Shown here: positions 40,297-49,244 of the stretch, in pieces | Position numbering within the stretch: position 1 is the stretch's first letter | How the letters are laid out: the number at the start of each line of letters is the position of its first letter | From: Desulfosarcina cetonica JCM 12296 | GTDB taxonomy: Bacteria > Desulfobacterota > Desulfobacteria > Desulfobacterales > Desulfosarcinaceae | Direction of reading: 5' to 3' | Assembly: GCF_001311845.1 (NCBI RefSeq) | Contig: NZ_BBCC01000021.1 | Location: 1 to 55,534 of the forward strand | Length of the DNA stretch: 55,534 bases | Made by a program: the position numbers and the translations under genes | The notes under the pieces: model-generated | The model's input: the letters and a program-made list of their open reading frames with translations, nothing else | Told to the model about the DNA's origin: nothing | Database searches by the model: none

Positions 40297-40710
40297 ATGA
40301 TTGGCGTTTTAGTTGTTACGCATTGCCGGCTTGGCGATGCATTGCTGGAAGCCGTTGACTTCATCCTCGGTGAAAGACCGCAAGCCATGGCGGCTGTCTC
40401 CGTTGACCTTAACGAAAATGCGGATAAGTTGCGCAATAAGATTGCCGACAGCATAAAAAAGCTAAAAAGTGATGACGGGGTTCTGATCCTGACGGATATG
40501 TTTGGTGGGACACCTTCGAATTTAAGCTATTCGTTCCTTGAAGAAGGGCGGATCGAAGTCATTTCCGGAGTCAACCTTCCGATTCTCATCCGGGCTGCAA
40601 GTGCTCGCAAGAATCAATCCCTCTCCGAACTGGCAGTGGCCCTTGAGGCGTTTGGCAAAAAGAGCATTTCCCTGGCTAGCAGTATCTTGAAAGGCAATAA
40701 AAGGGCATAG
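40297..40710 (+). CDS. PTS mannose-type EIIA component (regulatory)
   Basis: A 137-residue EIIA-Man protein. The phosphorylated histidine is in MIGVLVVTHCRLGDALLEAV (H9), and the second motif is ILTDMFGGTPSNLSYSFLEE. No EIIB, EIIC or EIID gene follows, so transport through this locus is unlikely and a regulatory role with ptsN and rapZ is more plausible, as seen for EIIA-Man genes of Desulfobacterota. A 52-base gap follows rapZ; gapA comes next after 108 bases with its own ribosome site. Confidence 0.88.
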   Translation: MIGVLVVTHCRLGDALLEAVDFILGERPQAMAAVSVDLNENADKLRNKIADSIKKLKSDDGVLILTDMFGGTPSNLSYSFLEEGRIEVISGVNLPILIRAASARKNQSLSELAVALEAFGKKSISLASSILKGNKRA

Positions 40711-40818
40711 TCGCTCATTAATGGATTCCCCTACCCGGCCACTGGCGTGGCCCTAAAAAATTGATTTCGACTCCGCAATCAAACACAGCTTGCGGCCTCA
40801 ATCATAAAGGAGGACAGA

Positions 40819-41823
40819 ATGACGATAAAGATTGGAATCAACGGTTTTGGCAGAATCGGTCGAGTGGTTTTCCGCGCGGCCATGAATCACCCGGATGTTG
40901 AAGTCGTTGCCATCAATGATTTGACCGACGCAGCGACCATGGCGCACTTATTGAAATACGATTCCGTGCATGCCCGCTTGGATATGGACATCAAAGCCAA
41001 GGATGGCGCCATCGAAGTCGATGGACGATCGATCGCCTACACGGCAATCAAGGATCCGGAAAAACTTGCCTGGAAGGATTACGGTGTGGACATTGCCTGT
41101 GAATGCACCGGGCTTTTCCGGGATCGTGAGAATGCTGCCAAGCATCTCACCGCCGGTGCCCGTAAGGTGATTATCTCCGCTCCGGCCCAGAATCCGGATG
41201 CCACCATCGTCATGGGCGTCAATGCAAACAAGTATGATCCCAAGCAGCACCATATTATTTCCAATGCATCCTGTACAACCAACTGTCTATCACCGGTGGC
41301 GAAGGTGCTGCTGGAGAATTTCGGCATTCAAAACGGATTGATGACCACCATCCACTCCTATACCGGTGATCAGCGACTGCTTGATTTTCCGCATAAGGAT
41401 CTGCGTCGTGCCCGAGCCGCAGCCCTCTCCATGATCCCGACCACCACGGGGGCTGCCAAGGCCGTGGCGTTGGTGCTCCCCGAACTCGAAGGGAAACTCA
41501 ACGGGCTGGCCATCCGCGTACCCACACCGAATGTTTCCATTGTCGATGTGGTCGTCAATCTGGAAAAATCCGGTGTCACCAAGACCGATGTGAATGAAGC
41601 ATTAAGGGAAGCCTCCGAAGGTGCCCTTAAAGGCATCTTGGGCTATTGTGATTTGCCATTGGTTTCCTCTGATTTCAATGGCTGTCCGCTCTCTTCGATT
41701 GTCGATGCACAAACCACCTATGTGGTCGGCAATATGGTGAAAGTCCTATCCTGGTATGATAATGAAACGGGGTATTCGAACCGCATGGTTGAACTTGCCG
41801 CCATGATTGGAAAGCAACTGTAG
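40819..41823 (+). CDS. gapA: Glyceraldehyde-3-phosphate dehydrogenase, type I
   Basis: NAD-dependent glycolytic and gluconeogenic dehydrogenase, 334 residues. Rossmann motif KIGINGFGRIGRVVFRAAM (residues 4-22), catalytic cysteine in SNASCTTNCLSPVAKVL (about residue 154), and WYDNETGYSNRMV near the end. A strong ribosome site, AAAGGAGGACAG, precedes the ATG. It leads gapA-tpiA-secG. Nothing is missing, and length is standard. Confidence 0.97.
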   Translation: MTIKIGINGFGRIGRVVFRAAMNHPDVEVVAINDLTDAATMAHLLKYDSVHARLDMDIKAKDGAIEVDGRSIAYTAIKDPEKLAWKDYGVDIACECTGLFRDRENAAKHLTAGARKVIISAPAQNPDATIVMGVNANKYDPKQHHIISNASCTTNCLSPVAKVLLENFGIQNGLMTTIHSYTGDQRLLDFPHKDLRRARAAALSMIPTTTGAAKAVALVLPELEGKLNGLAIRVPTPNVSIVDVVVNLEKSGVTKTDVNEALREASEGALKGILGYCDLPLVSSDFNGCPLSSIVDAQTTYVVGNMVKVLSWYDNETGYSNRMVELAAMIGKQL

Positions 41824-41843
41824 ACCGACAGGGGGATTTATCC

Positions 41844-42647
41844 ATGAACCGTCGAATGCCGTTGATTGCCGGCAACTGGAAGATGCATAAAACCGGTTCA
41901 CAGGCCGTTGAGGCCGCCCATGAACTGAAATCTCGCATCGCTTCCGCCCAGAATGTGGAGGTCATGGTTGCCCCCACGTTTACGGCGCTTTTTCAAGTCG
42001 CCCAAATCCTCAAAGGTAGCAACATCGCGGTGGGAGGGCAAAACCTGCACTGGGAACACCAGGGCGCCTATACGGGTGAGATTTCAGCGGAGATGCTGAC
42101 CGATGCAGGCTGCAGCCATGTCATCATCGGTCATTCCGAACGGCGTCAATATTTTGGCGAAACCGATGAAACCGTCAACAAAAAAATCAAAGCGGCCCTG
42201 AATTCTCACTTGATACCGTTTTTTTGCATTGGAGAGTCGGAATCCGAGCGTGAATCCGGAAATACATTTTCAGTACTTGACAAACAGGTTCGAGATGGTC
42301 TAAATGGTTTTACTTTTGATGGCCAAGCCAATTTGGTGGTCGCCTACGAGCCAGTATGGGCCATTGGTACGGGGAAAACAGCGTCCCGTGAGCAGGCCCA
42401 GGAAGCACATCAGTTTATTCGCGGCCTGCTTGAAAACCTTTTTGGGAAAGCTTTCGCCAGCGCGGTCCGCATCCTTTACGGCGGTAGTGTAAAACCGGAT
42501 AACGTCAAGGCGCTGATGGAAATGCCCGATGTTGACGGCGCACTGGTCGGTGGCGCCAGCCTGGACCCCGAAACGTTCAGTAAACTGGTTTTTTTGATAA
42601 CTAATTGTTCGAACTTTAAAGACGATAACCCATGTCAATCGTTTTGA
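41844..42647 (+). CDS. tpiA: Triosephosphate isomerase; 3' end probably altered by a T-run slip
   Basis: Interconverts dihydroxyacetone phosphate and glyceraldehyde-3-phosphate. Motifs are NWKMHKTGSQAV (residues 11-22, catalytic Lys), VIIGHSERRQYFGE (His), VVAYEPVWAIGTGKTA (Glu) and VRILYGGSVKPDN. The annotated end after ETFSKLVF reads 17 residues that look foreign and overlap secG. Adding one T in the seven-T run at 42589-42595 would give FFDN and a stop at 42601-42603, the normal TPI length, so a homopolymer error is likely. It follows gapA by 20 bases. Confidence 0.94.
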   Translation: MNRRMPLIAGNWKMHKTGSQAVEAAHELKSRIASAQNVEVMVAPTFTALFQVAQILKGSNIAVGGQNLHWEHQGAYTGEISAEMLTDAGCSHVIIGHSERRQYFGETDETVNKKIKAALNSHLIPFFCIGESESERESGNTFSVLDKQVRDGLNGFTFDGQANLVVAYEPVWAIGTGKTASREQAQEAHQFIRGLLENLFGKAFASAVRILYGGSVKPDNVKALMEMPDVDGALVGGASLDPETFSKLVFLITNCSNFKDDNPCQSF

Positions 42648-42958
42648 TTATCATACATGTAATTGTTTGCGTTGCCCTCATCATGATTGTTCTCTTGCAG
42701 ACTGGCAAGGGGGCCGATATGGGGGCTGCTTTCGGAGGGGGTAGCAGCCAAACGCTTTTTGGCAGCTCGGGAGCCTCAACCTTCCTAAGCAAGGCAACAA
42801 CCGTAGCCGCTATTGTATTCATGATTACCTCCCTGACCTTGGCTTATCTTTCCGGCGGGAAGGTGACCAAATCGGTTGTATCCGATACGCCAGCGCCCAT
42901 TGAACAACCGGCGCAAACGGATAACGCAGCCGCAGGCAATGGTGCAGCAACAAAATAA
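42632..42958 (+). CDS. secG: Protein translocase subunit SecG
   Basis: Inner-membrane partner of SecY and SecE. Residues 3-22 form the first transmembrane helix, followed by the signature QTGKGADMGAAFGGGSSQT (residues 23-41) and FGSSGASTFL, then the second helix TTVAAIVFMITSLTLAYL. A proline- and alanine-rich tail ends the 108-residue protein. The order tpiA-secG-tRNA-Leu is common in bacteria. No ribosome site is obvious, consistent with coupling to tpiA. Confidence 0.94.
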   Translation: MSIVLIIIHVIVCVALIMIVLLQTGKGADMGAAFGGGSSQTLFGSSGASTFLSKATTVAAIVFMITSLTLAYLSGGKVTKSVVSDTPAPIEQPAQTDNAAAGNGAATK

Positions 42959-42978
42959 GTTCAACGGTTACAACTTTT

Positions 42979-43065
42979 GCCGAGGTGGTGGAATCTGGTA
43001 GACACGCTATCTTGAGGGGGTAGTGGCCAACGGTCGTGCGGGTTCAAGTCCCGCCCTCGGCACCA
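42979..43065 (+). tRNA. tRNA-Leu (anticodon GAG), CCA encoded
   Basis: Acceptor stem GCCGAGG (42979-42985) pairs with CCTCGGC (43055-43061), followed by A and CCA. The anticodon loop TTGAGGG holds GAG at 43014-43016, reading CUC and CUU. A long variable arm and T-arm GGTTCAAGTCC are present, as in type II tRNAs. It ends the secG cluster and is the boundary to the AT-rich accessory region; its 3' end is repeated at 45273. Confidence 0.96.
43037..43065 (+). repeat. att-like direct repeat, left copy (3' end of tRNA-Leu)
   Basis: These 29 bases, from the T-arm to CCA of tRNA-Leu, recur at 45273-45301 with one mismatch (G to A in the T-stem). Such tRNA 3'-end duplications are the usual scars left by site-specific integration into tRNA genes. 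Confidence 0.75.
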
Positions 43066-43077
43066 TAGAAACATAAA

Positions 43078-43114
43078 GGGTTTACAGAGAATCGGATCTG
43101 TAAACCCTTTTTTT
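43078..43114 (+). terminator. Intrinsic terminator after tRNA-Leu
   Basis: GGGTTTACAGA (43078-43088) pairs perfectly with TCTGTAAACCC (43097-43107), with an 8-base loop and seven T following. It ends the gapA-tpiA-secG-tRNA transcript. Confidence 0.92.
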
Positions 43115-43729
43115 ATGCGGTTTTGCGGAGATTAGTGGGTCGAAACGCCGGATTTATGCGGGATACCGATGTTTTGGAAAAATTCTCTGTATCAAAATTC
43201 GGCTTTGGTCAACATTTTCATCCAGGTAACGCATGGTGTTGACCATGGCGTCTTTCAGATCATCTGCATTGACTCCGGTTGTACTGTCAAACATTTGCAG
43301 TGTGATTCCCAGATAAGCGGTGCATTTTTTCACCGGACAACGCCAGCCGAATATCATTAATACCTAAATCAGTGGCCTAAATTTTGCTGTAAGGCTTGGT
43401 GTGGTGATCGCCTCACCTACCAGGATTTTTGGGAAAAAATTCTCACCATTCTCAAAAATATGACCGGCAGATGTTCTTTTTCCCAGATTATGGGCATAAC
43501 CGACCACCAAGCAAATGCTTGTAAGTGGTTCTCTCTTTGAAAACATTGCTACTTCGTAGCGGGTAGTAAACTCAGGCGACGATATTGATCAACTCGCTAT
43601 GGCTGGCAGCTTTTCCATTCCATGTTTGATGCTGATAGGGCGCCGCATGAATGTCACCCCCCGAAGTGAGCGTTTGGGGACCTATAAACTACCACGTTAT
43701 TAATATCAATTCAATATGTTATACATTTT
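43115..43729. other. Gene-poor stretch with decayed coding on the minus strand
   Basis: No intact gene is seen. On the minus strand 43154-43546 can be read as two pieces in different frames (for instance CLVVGYAHNLGKRTSAGHIF and DLKDAMVNTMRYLDENVDQS), whose composition looks protein-like. I do not recognise the family. A perfect 6-bp inverted pair, GCTACTTCGTAGC, lies near 43548-43560. Confidence 0.4.
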
Positions 43730-45010
43730 ATGGAACCTATTCGCCCCTCTATCCTAATAATATTAGTAATTTTAGGATCGCTCATTTATCTTTGCGGTCT
43801 TGCGGTTGGTCCACGGGTATCGCAGCAAAGCATCGATCAAGATCACTTATGGTTAGAAAACATACAATTTTCTTCGTATTTTGGTGTTAGCTTGAATTGC
43901 GACTCATACTTCTATATGATTGGTGCTGCTGACACGCGAACAGTTTTTGCACATAATTCAGTAATACAATCTCGCCCACTATTACCTCTTATCGCGCATC
44001 CTTTAAGTAAGCTATTAGAGGTAGTTGTCTTTAGACCATTGCCTAGAGCGTCCAAGTTATTTAACAAATTGTTACATACTTATATTGCATATATTTTAAT
44101 TAACCTATTAGTTCTAATTTGGGCTTATTGGTTATATTTTAAGATAGTGGTCCACCCGAATAATATCAATAGTGCTCCTACCTCTTTAGTTATAGGTACT
44201 TTTTTAATTGCTAACGACATTACCAAGGCATTCTTTTTTTCTCCACATACTCAGATGCTTAATCTATTGCTGCCCTTGTTAGCTCTTTACGCTTTACTTA
44301 AACTTCGTATTACAAATATTTCGCGTCAAACATATGTTTATTATGCTTTATTATCGGGTTTGGGTGTCCTAGTTTACGGTAGCAGTATTGTAGTCGGTGC
44401 AGCAATTTTGTTGGCTAGGCTCTACCGCTATATCAGTACCAAAGACACCAGCGCTATCATAGCATTGTTTGAACTGTTAATCCTGTCCGCTATATTAATA
44501 GCCCCCAACATAATCTGGTGGGGGATTGTTACCTTGACTACTGGTGAATTTTATTCATCTGAAGTATCTCGTTGGAATCAAATTGTGTGGATGCTGGACG
44601 TATTTGACAAAGGTTGGCTATGGTTAGCGAGTTCACTGATAAGTAACCTAAAATTTTTCATTTTATCAGCACTACTTCACATGATTCCGATAGTTCCTGT
44701 AATTCTGCTATTAACATGGTTTTCTTGGCCATATCATTCATTACTTAAAGAAGTTTTAAAAAATAATATCTTTGTCTGTTCTACTGTTATTGCTATTATA
44801 TTTCTAATATTTTTCTCTATGGTTGGCTACTGCGTTGGCCGACTGGCTATACCACCAGCGGTGATGGGCATCGTAATCATCGGGTTGTGGACTTCACATC
44901 TTGAAACGAAACTGAATGAAGTGGGACGGCAACAACTTTTATACTCCACCGGCATTCTTATAATGCTCCAATCTACTTGGATGGTGGTTAAATATGGACC
45001 TAATTATTAA
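43730..45010 (+). CDS. Multi-pass membrane protein of unknown function, GT-C-like pattern
   Basis: A 426-residue protein with about ten hydrophobic segments, beginning MEPIRPSILIILVILGSLI. The segment LNCDSYFYMIGAADTRTVF (about residues 55-73), between the first and second helices, has an acidic-aromatic pair as in periplasmic loop 1 of GT-C glycosyltransferases, followed by SRPLLPLIAHPLSKL. I cannot assign a family with certainty; a polyprenyl-linked sugar transferase or other surface-glycan membrane enzyme would fit the neighbourhood. Its base composition is far more AT-rich than the core genes. It lies alone between the two tRNA-derived repeats. Confidence 0.6.
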   Translation: MEPIRPSILIILVILGSLIYLCGLAVGPRVSQQSIDQDHLWLENIQFSSYFGVSLNCDSYFYMIGAADTRTVFAHNSVIQSRPLLPLIAHPLSKLLEVVVFRPLPRASKLFNKLLHTYIAYILINLLVLIWAYWLYFKIVVHPNNINSAPTSLVIGTFLIANDITKAFFFSPHTQMLNLLLPLLALYALLKLRITNISRQTYVYYALLSGLGVLVYGSSIVVGAAILLARLYRYISTKDTSAIIALFELLILSAILIAPNIIWWGIVTLTTGEFYSSEVSRWNQIVWMLDVFDKGWLWLASSLISNLKFFILSALLHMIPIVPVILLLTWFSWPYHSLLKEVLKNNIFVCSTVIAIIFLIFFSMVGYCVGRLAIPPAVMGIVIIGLWTSHLETKLNEVGRQQLLYSTGILIMLQSTWMVVKYGPNY

Positions 45011-45573
45011 GTAAGTATTTCAGCGAGCAGGCTGCTCGGCGCTATATCCAGGCGCATCGGAATGACTCTATCCAGATATATTCAAAGGTCCGGGAAATGT
45101 AGTGTGGCAAATATTGACACTGACAAAAAGCATGAAGTCGAATGGCAAATGAATCTTGCTATTCATATGGTGAATAAAGACCCTTTAAAGGAATTTAAAA
45201 AGCCAGGCCGGTGGCCAGATGTTGGTCAGGCGATTTTTGCATATTATGGTTTCAATAACTTAATCACACACATGCGGGTTCAAGTCCCACCCTCGGCACC
45301 AGCTAAAAATAAGGGTTCAGGGAAAATACATCTTCCGGAACCCTTTTCAATTTTCAACCGAGCTGTTAATAAACAATCCAGTGTGTATATTGGTATACAA
45401 TATGCTTATTCTTTATTAATCTGCTCGCCAAACGGGTAAGGCATCGCTCCTGAAGCCGATGCACGGGATGCACAATATTTGGCCCCTATATCGTTCGACG
45501 GCATGGGGCTCCGCAAAACAAATTGATGCTCACATTGGCCTGTTTTGCATGGCCTTGCCATATTGGAGAAAGA
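45011..45573. other. Intergenic region with the right tRNA-derived repeat; no gene seen
   Basis: Short open frames cross the tRNA remnant and are not credible. An AAGGGTTC/GAACCCTTTT hairpin (about 45308-45346) resembles the terminator after the real tRNA. The rest shows no recognisable gene. Confidence 0.5.
45273..45301 (+). repeat. att-like direct repeat, right copy (tRNA-Leu 3' remnant)
   Basis: Matches 43037-43065 at 28 of 29 positions, including GGTTCAAGTCCC and the CCTCGGCACCA end. No tRNA body precedes it, and the one mismatch breaks the T-stem, so it is not a functional tRNA. Confidence 0.75.
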
Positions 45574-46953
45574 ATGCGATTCCGCCAAAATCACCGTTCA
45601 ACGCAATCAGTCGATGGCATAAACATACAAATGGAATATATAGTCGTCGTCGCCATCCTTCTGGTAGGCTTCTATCTTCGTCTGGCAATGGTATCCGAGA
45701 TACAGATCGACACCCCTTTTCGGGCGGATGCCCGTCAATATACCGCTTATGCCTATAATCTCAGCAAACACAGAGTCTATTCACTCGATTTCAACGGACT
45801 GATCGATAAACAACATATCGCCCCTTCTCCCGACGCGCTACGCACACCTGGCTACCCGCTCTTCCTTTTCCTCTTCACCGGTTCGAAAAATTTGGATCAG
45901 TTTGCCGTCAATGTTTTTTATTTTCAGGCAATCCTAAGCGCCATCACCATCGCCGTCGTCTATGTGCTCGGTCGCACCCTGCTAAGTGTCCTCGGCGCTG
46001 CGATCGCCGCAGCGCTTACCGCAATCAGTCCGCATCTCATCAATCTCAATATTTACCTGTTGACCGAAACGCTTTTTACCTTTGTACTCGTGCTGACCAT
46101 CGGCGCATTGATATTGTCCGGGCGATATGAGAACCGGTATTTATGGATCGCCTCAGGCATACTACTGGCGGTTGCGACCTTGATCAAACCGACGATTCAA
46201 TACTATTTTCTTTTCTTCATCGGATTTGTTCTATTGGGCCGCGAAAGCCCGGAATGTAAGAAGATCAGCATATTATTCATTGCCGCATCATTTCTATGCA
46301 TATTTTCGACATGGCTGTTTCGCAACCTGGTGTCCCTCGGATATCTCTCAGATCCAGCAATTACCATCAACACGCTTCATCATGGCATGTATCCTCACTT
46401 CATGTACAATGGGCAGGCCAGCACCTTCGGCTTCCCCTATCGTTTTGATCCGCATAGCCAGGAAATTTCAAGCTCATTATCCAGTGTGCTGGTGACGATT
46501 GCCCATCGATTTTACACACAGCCGCTGACACATTTAGTCTGGTACCTCTCCAAGCCATCGTACTTGTTCCGCTGGGAAATGATTCAGGGCATCGGCACAT
46601 TCATTTATCCAGTAAGCCATTCGCCCTATGAATCATCATGGCTGTTTATGCGCATTTACAGCCTGATGCGTGTCATTCATCCCATCGTGGTGTTTTTGAG
46701 CATGGCGGGAATGGTTTTTGCGTGGCTTCCCGATCGCATGTTTACCATGACAGTCCGACAACGCTTTGCCGGGCGGCTAATATCCCTGACTTATTTCTAT
46801 TTCATTCTGGTCCACATCGCTGCAGCGCCATTTCCACGCTACTCGATTCCGATTCGCCCGTTTACCTATGTGCTCGCCTGGTTGGGCATTTCCCTGGCAG
46901 CAACCATGATGAAAAAAAATTGGCTCGGATGCGTAATGCTCGACTTACGATAA
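45574..46953 (+). CDS. GT39-like (PMT/ArnT) membrane glycosyltransferase
   Basis: A 459-residue polytopic protein. Its first helix ([19 protein letters not shown], about 20-35) is followed by the large-loop acidic motif [18 protein letters not shown] and [14 protein letters not shown], typical of dolichyl/undecaprenyl-phosphate sugar transferases of the PMT_2 family, with about ten more transmembrane segments. It would transfer a lipid-linked sugar at the outer face of the inner membrane. I use the ATG at 45574 with GGAGAA just upstream; initiation at MEYIVVV, 15-20 residues further in, is possible. It belongs to the accessory glycan region. Confidence 0.78.
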   Translation: MRFRQNHRSTQSVDGINIQMEYIVVVAILLVGFYLRLAMVSEIQIDTPFRADARQYTAYAYNLSKHRVYSLDFNGLIDKQHIAPSPDALRTPGYPLFLFLFTGSKNLDQFAVNVFYFQAILSAITIAVVYVLGRTLLSVLGAAIAAALTAISPHLINLNIYLLTETLFTFVLVLTIGALILSGRYENRYLWIASGILLAVATLIKPTIQYYFLFFIGFVLLGRESPECKKISILFIAASFLCIFSTWLFRNLVSLGYLSDPAITINTLHHGMYPHFMYNGQASTFGFPYRFDPHSQEISSSLSSVLVTIAHRFYTQPLTHLVWYLSKPSYLFRWEMIQGIGTFIYPVSHSPYESSWLFMRIYSLMRVIHPIVVFLSMAGMVFAWLPDRMFTMTVRQRFAGRLISLTYFYFILVHIAAAPFPRYSIPIRPFTYVLAWLGISLAATMMKKNWLGCVMLDLR

Positions 46954-46963
46954 AGGAGCTTCG

Positions 46964-47113
46964 ATGATCGATCAAAAAAGGGCTGTGGTAACTGGAGGCG
47001 CGAGATTTATCGGCTCACACCTCTGCCACAAATTGATTCGTGAGGGCAAAGACGTTCTGTGCGCCGACAACCTTTATACTGGGGTAAAAAGGGGGGCTGG
47101 CAAAAAGCATTGA
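46964..47113 (+). pseudogene. Truncated NAD-dependent epimerase/dehydratase (UDP-glucuronate decarboxylase-like)
   Basis: Only 49 codons remain. AAAGGAGC and ATG are intact, and the product reads [18 protein letters not shown] then [13 protein letters not shown], the nucleotide-binding end of an SDR sugar epimerase or decarboxylase. The expected glycine of GGAGFIG is an arginine here. After VKR the sequence loses resemblance and stops at 47113. It is a decayed or deletion-truncated gene, not a single-base slip, since no further frame carries the continuation. Confidence 0.75.
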
Positions 47114-47217
47114 TTATTTTGATGGTGTTATCTAATCCCCACGGGGAAAACGATCCGTGTACCGTTTCTGATGACAAGTTCCCCGTTCTGATCTAAAAAA
47201 ACAGGAGTGTTTTTGAC

Positions 47218-48347
47218 GTGAATGCCTCTAACTCCGAACCGGTCAAACTATCGTTGATCATCCCCTGTTTCAATGAAGCGGCCACGCTCGCGTCGTGTGT
47301 TTATCGGGTGCTGAATATAAGGGAAGCGTGGCTATCCGTGGAAATTATCATCGTTGATGATGCCTCCTGGGACGAAAGCCTTCCCATCGCCAAGGGTCTT
47401 GAAAAACAGTACCAGGAAATCGTCGTTCTGACCCACGACGTGAACAAAGGCAAAGGCGCTGCGCTAAGAACAGGCTTCAAACAAGCGACGGGAGATTTTG
47501 TTGCCGTGCAGGACGCCGATCTTGAGTATGACCCCATGGAAATAAAAAATCTGTTGGTTCCATTGATCAATGATCAGGCGGATATGGTCATCGGCTCCCG
47601 GTTCTATCGTCCGGCGCCCACAGGGTGTTGTATTTCTGGCATTCAGTCGGTAATCGTTTCCTGACATTGATGTCGAATATGTTCACGGACCTTAACCTAA
47701 CAGACATGGAAACCTGCTACAAAGTGTTTAGACGCCAGATTATCCAATCCGTGGATTTGAAAGAGAACCGTTTCGGCTTCGAGCCAGAAATAATTGCCAA
47801 AGTCGCCCAGATGCGCGTGCGCATCTTTGAAATGGGTATTACATATGCCGGCCGAACCTACGCGGAAGGCAAGAAGATCGGTGTTAAAGATGGTCTCCGG
47901 GCATTGTACTGCATTCTCAAGTACAATGCCCACAAAGCACCGATACCGATGCAACTCCTGATCTACCTGTTCATCGGTGCATCGGCGGCCATCGTGAATC
48001 TGTTGTCATTTCTGGTCTTGTTTCATTCCGGCTTCGGTGCATCGACATCAATTCTGGTCGCATTCGTCATCGCTTCAGTCTTCAATTATCTGTTGTGCAT
48101 TCTGATCTTGTTCAAACACCAGGCAAAATGGAGCGCCCCACTGGAATGGTTGACTTATGCGCTGGTAGCCATTTGCATCGGTTGGTTCGATTTGTATACG
48201 ACCCAAAAACTGATAGTCATGGGGTTACCACCAAGCATATCCAAAATGACGTCAATTGCCGCCGCCTTCGTGCTGAACTTTTTGGGCCGAAGATTTTTAG
48301 TGTTTCCGGAAAAACGCAGTGGGCCATGGCGTCCTCAGGATGTATGA
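47218..48347 (+). CDS. GT2 glycosyltransferase fused to a GtrA-like membrane domain, frameshifted near 47602
   Basis: Residues 9-~215 are a DPM1/GtrB-like GT2 enzyme: [64 protein letters not shown] and MVIGSRF. A one-base slip near 47602 leads to [20 protein letters not shown], then the conserved [11 protein letters not shown] and [13 protein letters not shown]. From about residue 250 a four-helix GtrA domain follows ([20 protein letters not shown]). Such fusions load and flip polyprenyl-phosphate sugars for the GT39-type enzymes nearby. The start is GTG 47218 with CAGGAG upstream. Confidence 0.83.
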
Positions 48348-48536
48348 TCGTCGCACCGCATAACCATTTGATTTGCGATGGTATAAAATTTTTGAAGTAT
48401 TCGTTATTGGAAGGAAGCAAACACGATCCTCTCTTAATATAAGGATACCTGTCATTCCATTCGATACCCATTGCAAAATGATTGATAAAGGCTTTGATGA
48501 TCCACAAAATATTCTCAAACAAACAAAGGCAAACGT

Positions 48537-49244
48537 ATGATCAGTAAACCCTATCGGCAATATTTTGGTAGAGACTTGGAAGCCATGGGTTCGGCAGAGA
48601 ATTATCATCATTGGATCATCGATGAATTCAAGCCTTATATCCGAGGTCATGTTGCCGAAGTGGGTGCTGGTAGTGGCAATATATCGGCATTACTGAGGGA
48701 GTATGCAGAACGATTAACCGCATTCGAACCTTCGGATAACATGTACCCTTTGCTTTTCAGGCGTTTTTTGCACGACAGCAAAGTATACACCATCCATAAT
48801 ACACTCAATGGTCAACACCAACAATTTACTTGCGCCTTAGACGCTGTAATATATGTCAATGTATTAGAACATATTGAGAATGATGAGAAGGAGCTTTCGC
48901 AGATTCATGAAGTATTGAAACCCGGTGGCCACGCATTGATTTTTGTTCCTGCCGTGCCGTTTTTGTTCAGCAATTTTGACAGACAAGTCGGTCACTTCAG
49001 GAGATACTTGAAAAAAGATTTGATCAGTCTGTCTGAAAAAATCGGTTTCAAACCAATAAAAGCCAGATACTTCGATTTAGCAGGCATCATTCCGTGGTTC
49101 TTTTTTTTTGTCCTTTTAAAACATACAGTTAACAGCAAAAAGGTTAATTATTATGATAAATATATCATACCAATTACCCGTATTTTTGAAAAATCCATAG
49201 CCCCTCCAATTGGGAAAAATATTCTTCTTATTATTCAGAAATGA
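48537..49244 (+). CDS. Class I SAM-dependent methyltransferase
   Basis: A 235-residue methyltransferase with AdoMet motif HVAEVGAGSGNISALLREYA (about residues 38-57), acidic residue in LTAFEPSDNM, post-motif YVNVLEHIENDEKELSQIHE and KPGGHALIFVPAVPFLF. The tail has a hydrophobic segment (LAGIIPWFFFFVLLK), common in methyltransferases of polysaccharide clusters. It stands between the GT2-GtrA gene and a transposase remnant; the substrate is unknown and probably a sugar or lipid-linked glycan. Confidence 0.8.
   Translation: MISKPYRQYFGRDLEAMGSAENYHHWIIDEFKPYIRGHVAEVGAGSGNISALLREYAERLTAFEPSDNMYPLLFRRFLHDSKVYTIHNTLNGQHQQFTCALDAVIYVNVLEHIENDEKELSQIHEVLKPGGHALIFVPAVPFLFSNFDRQVGHFRRYLKKDLISLSEKIGFKPIKARYFDLAGIIPWFFFFVLLKHTVNSKKVNYYDKYIIPITRIFEKSIAPPIGKNILLIIQK

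Noticed and set aside
40741-40764. GGCCACTGGCGTGGCC hairpin before gapA considered as a terminator
   Set aside because: It is followed by A-rich rather than T-rich sequence on the plus strand, so it does not fit an intrinsic terminator in the direction of transcription.
45062-45439. A 125-codon open frame after the membrane protein gene
   Set aside because: It reads through the tRNA-Leu 3' remnant (giving the tell-tale RVQVPPSAP), so it is not a true protein.
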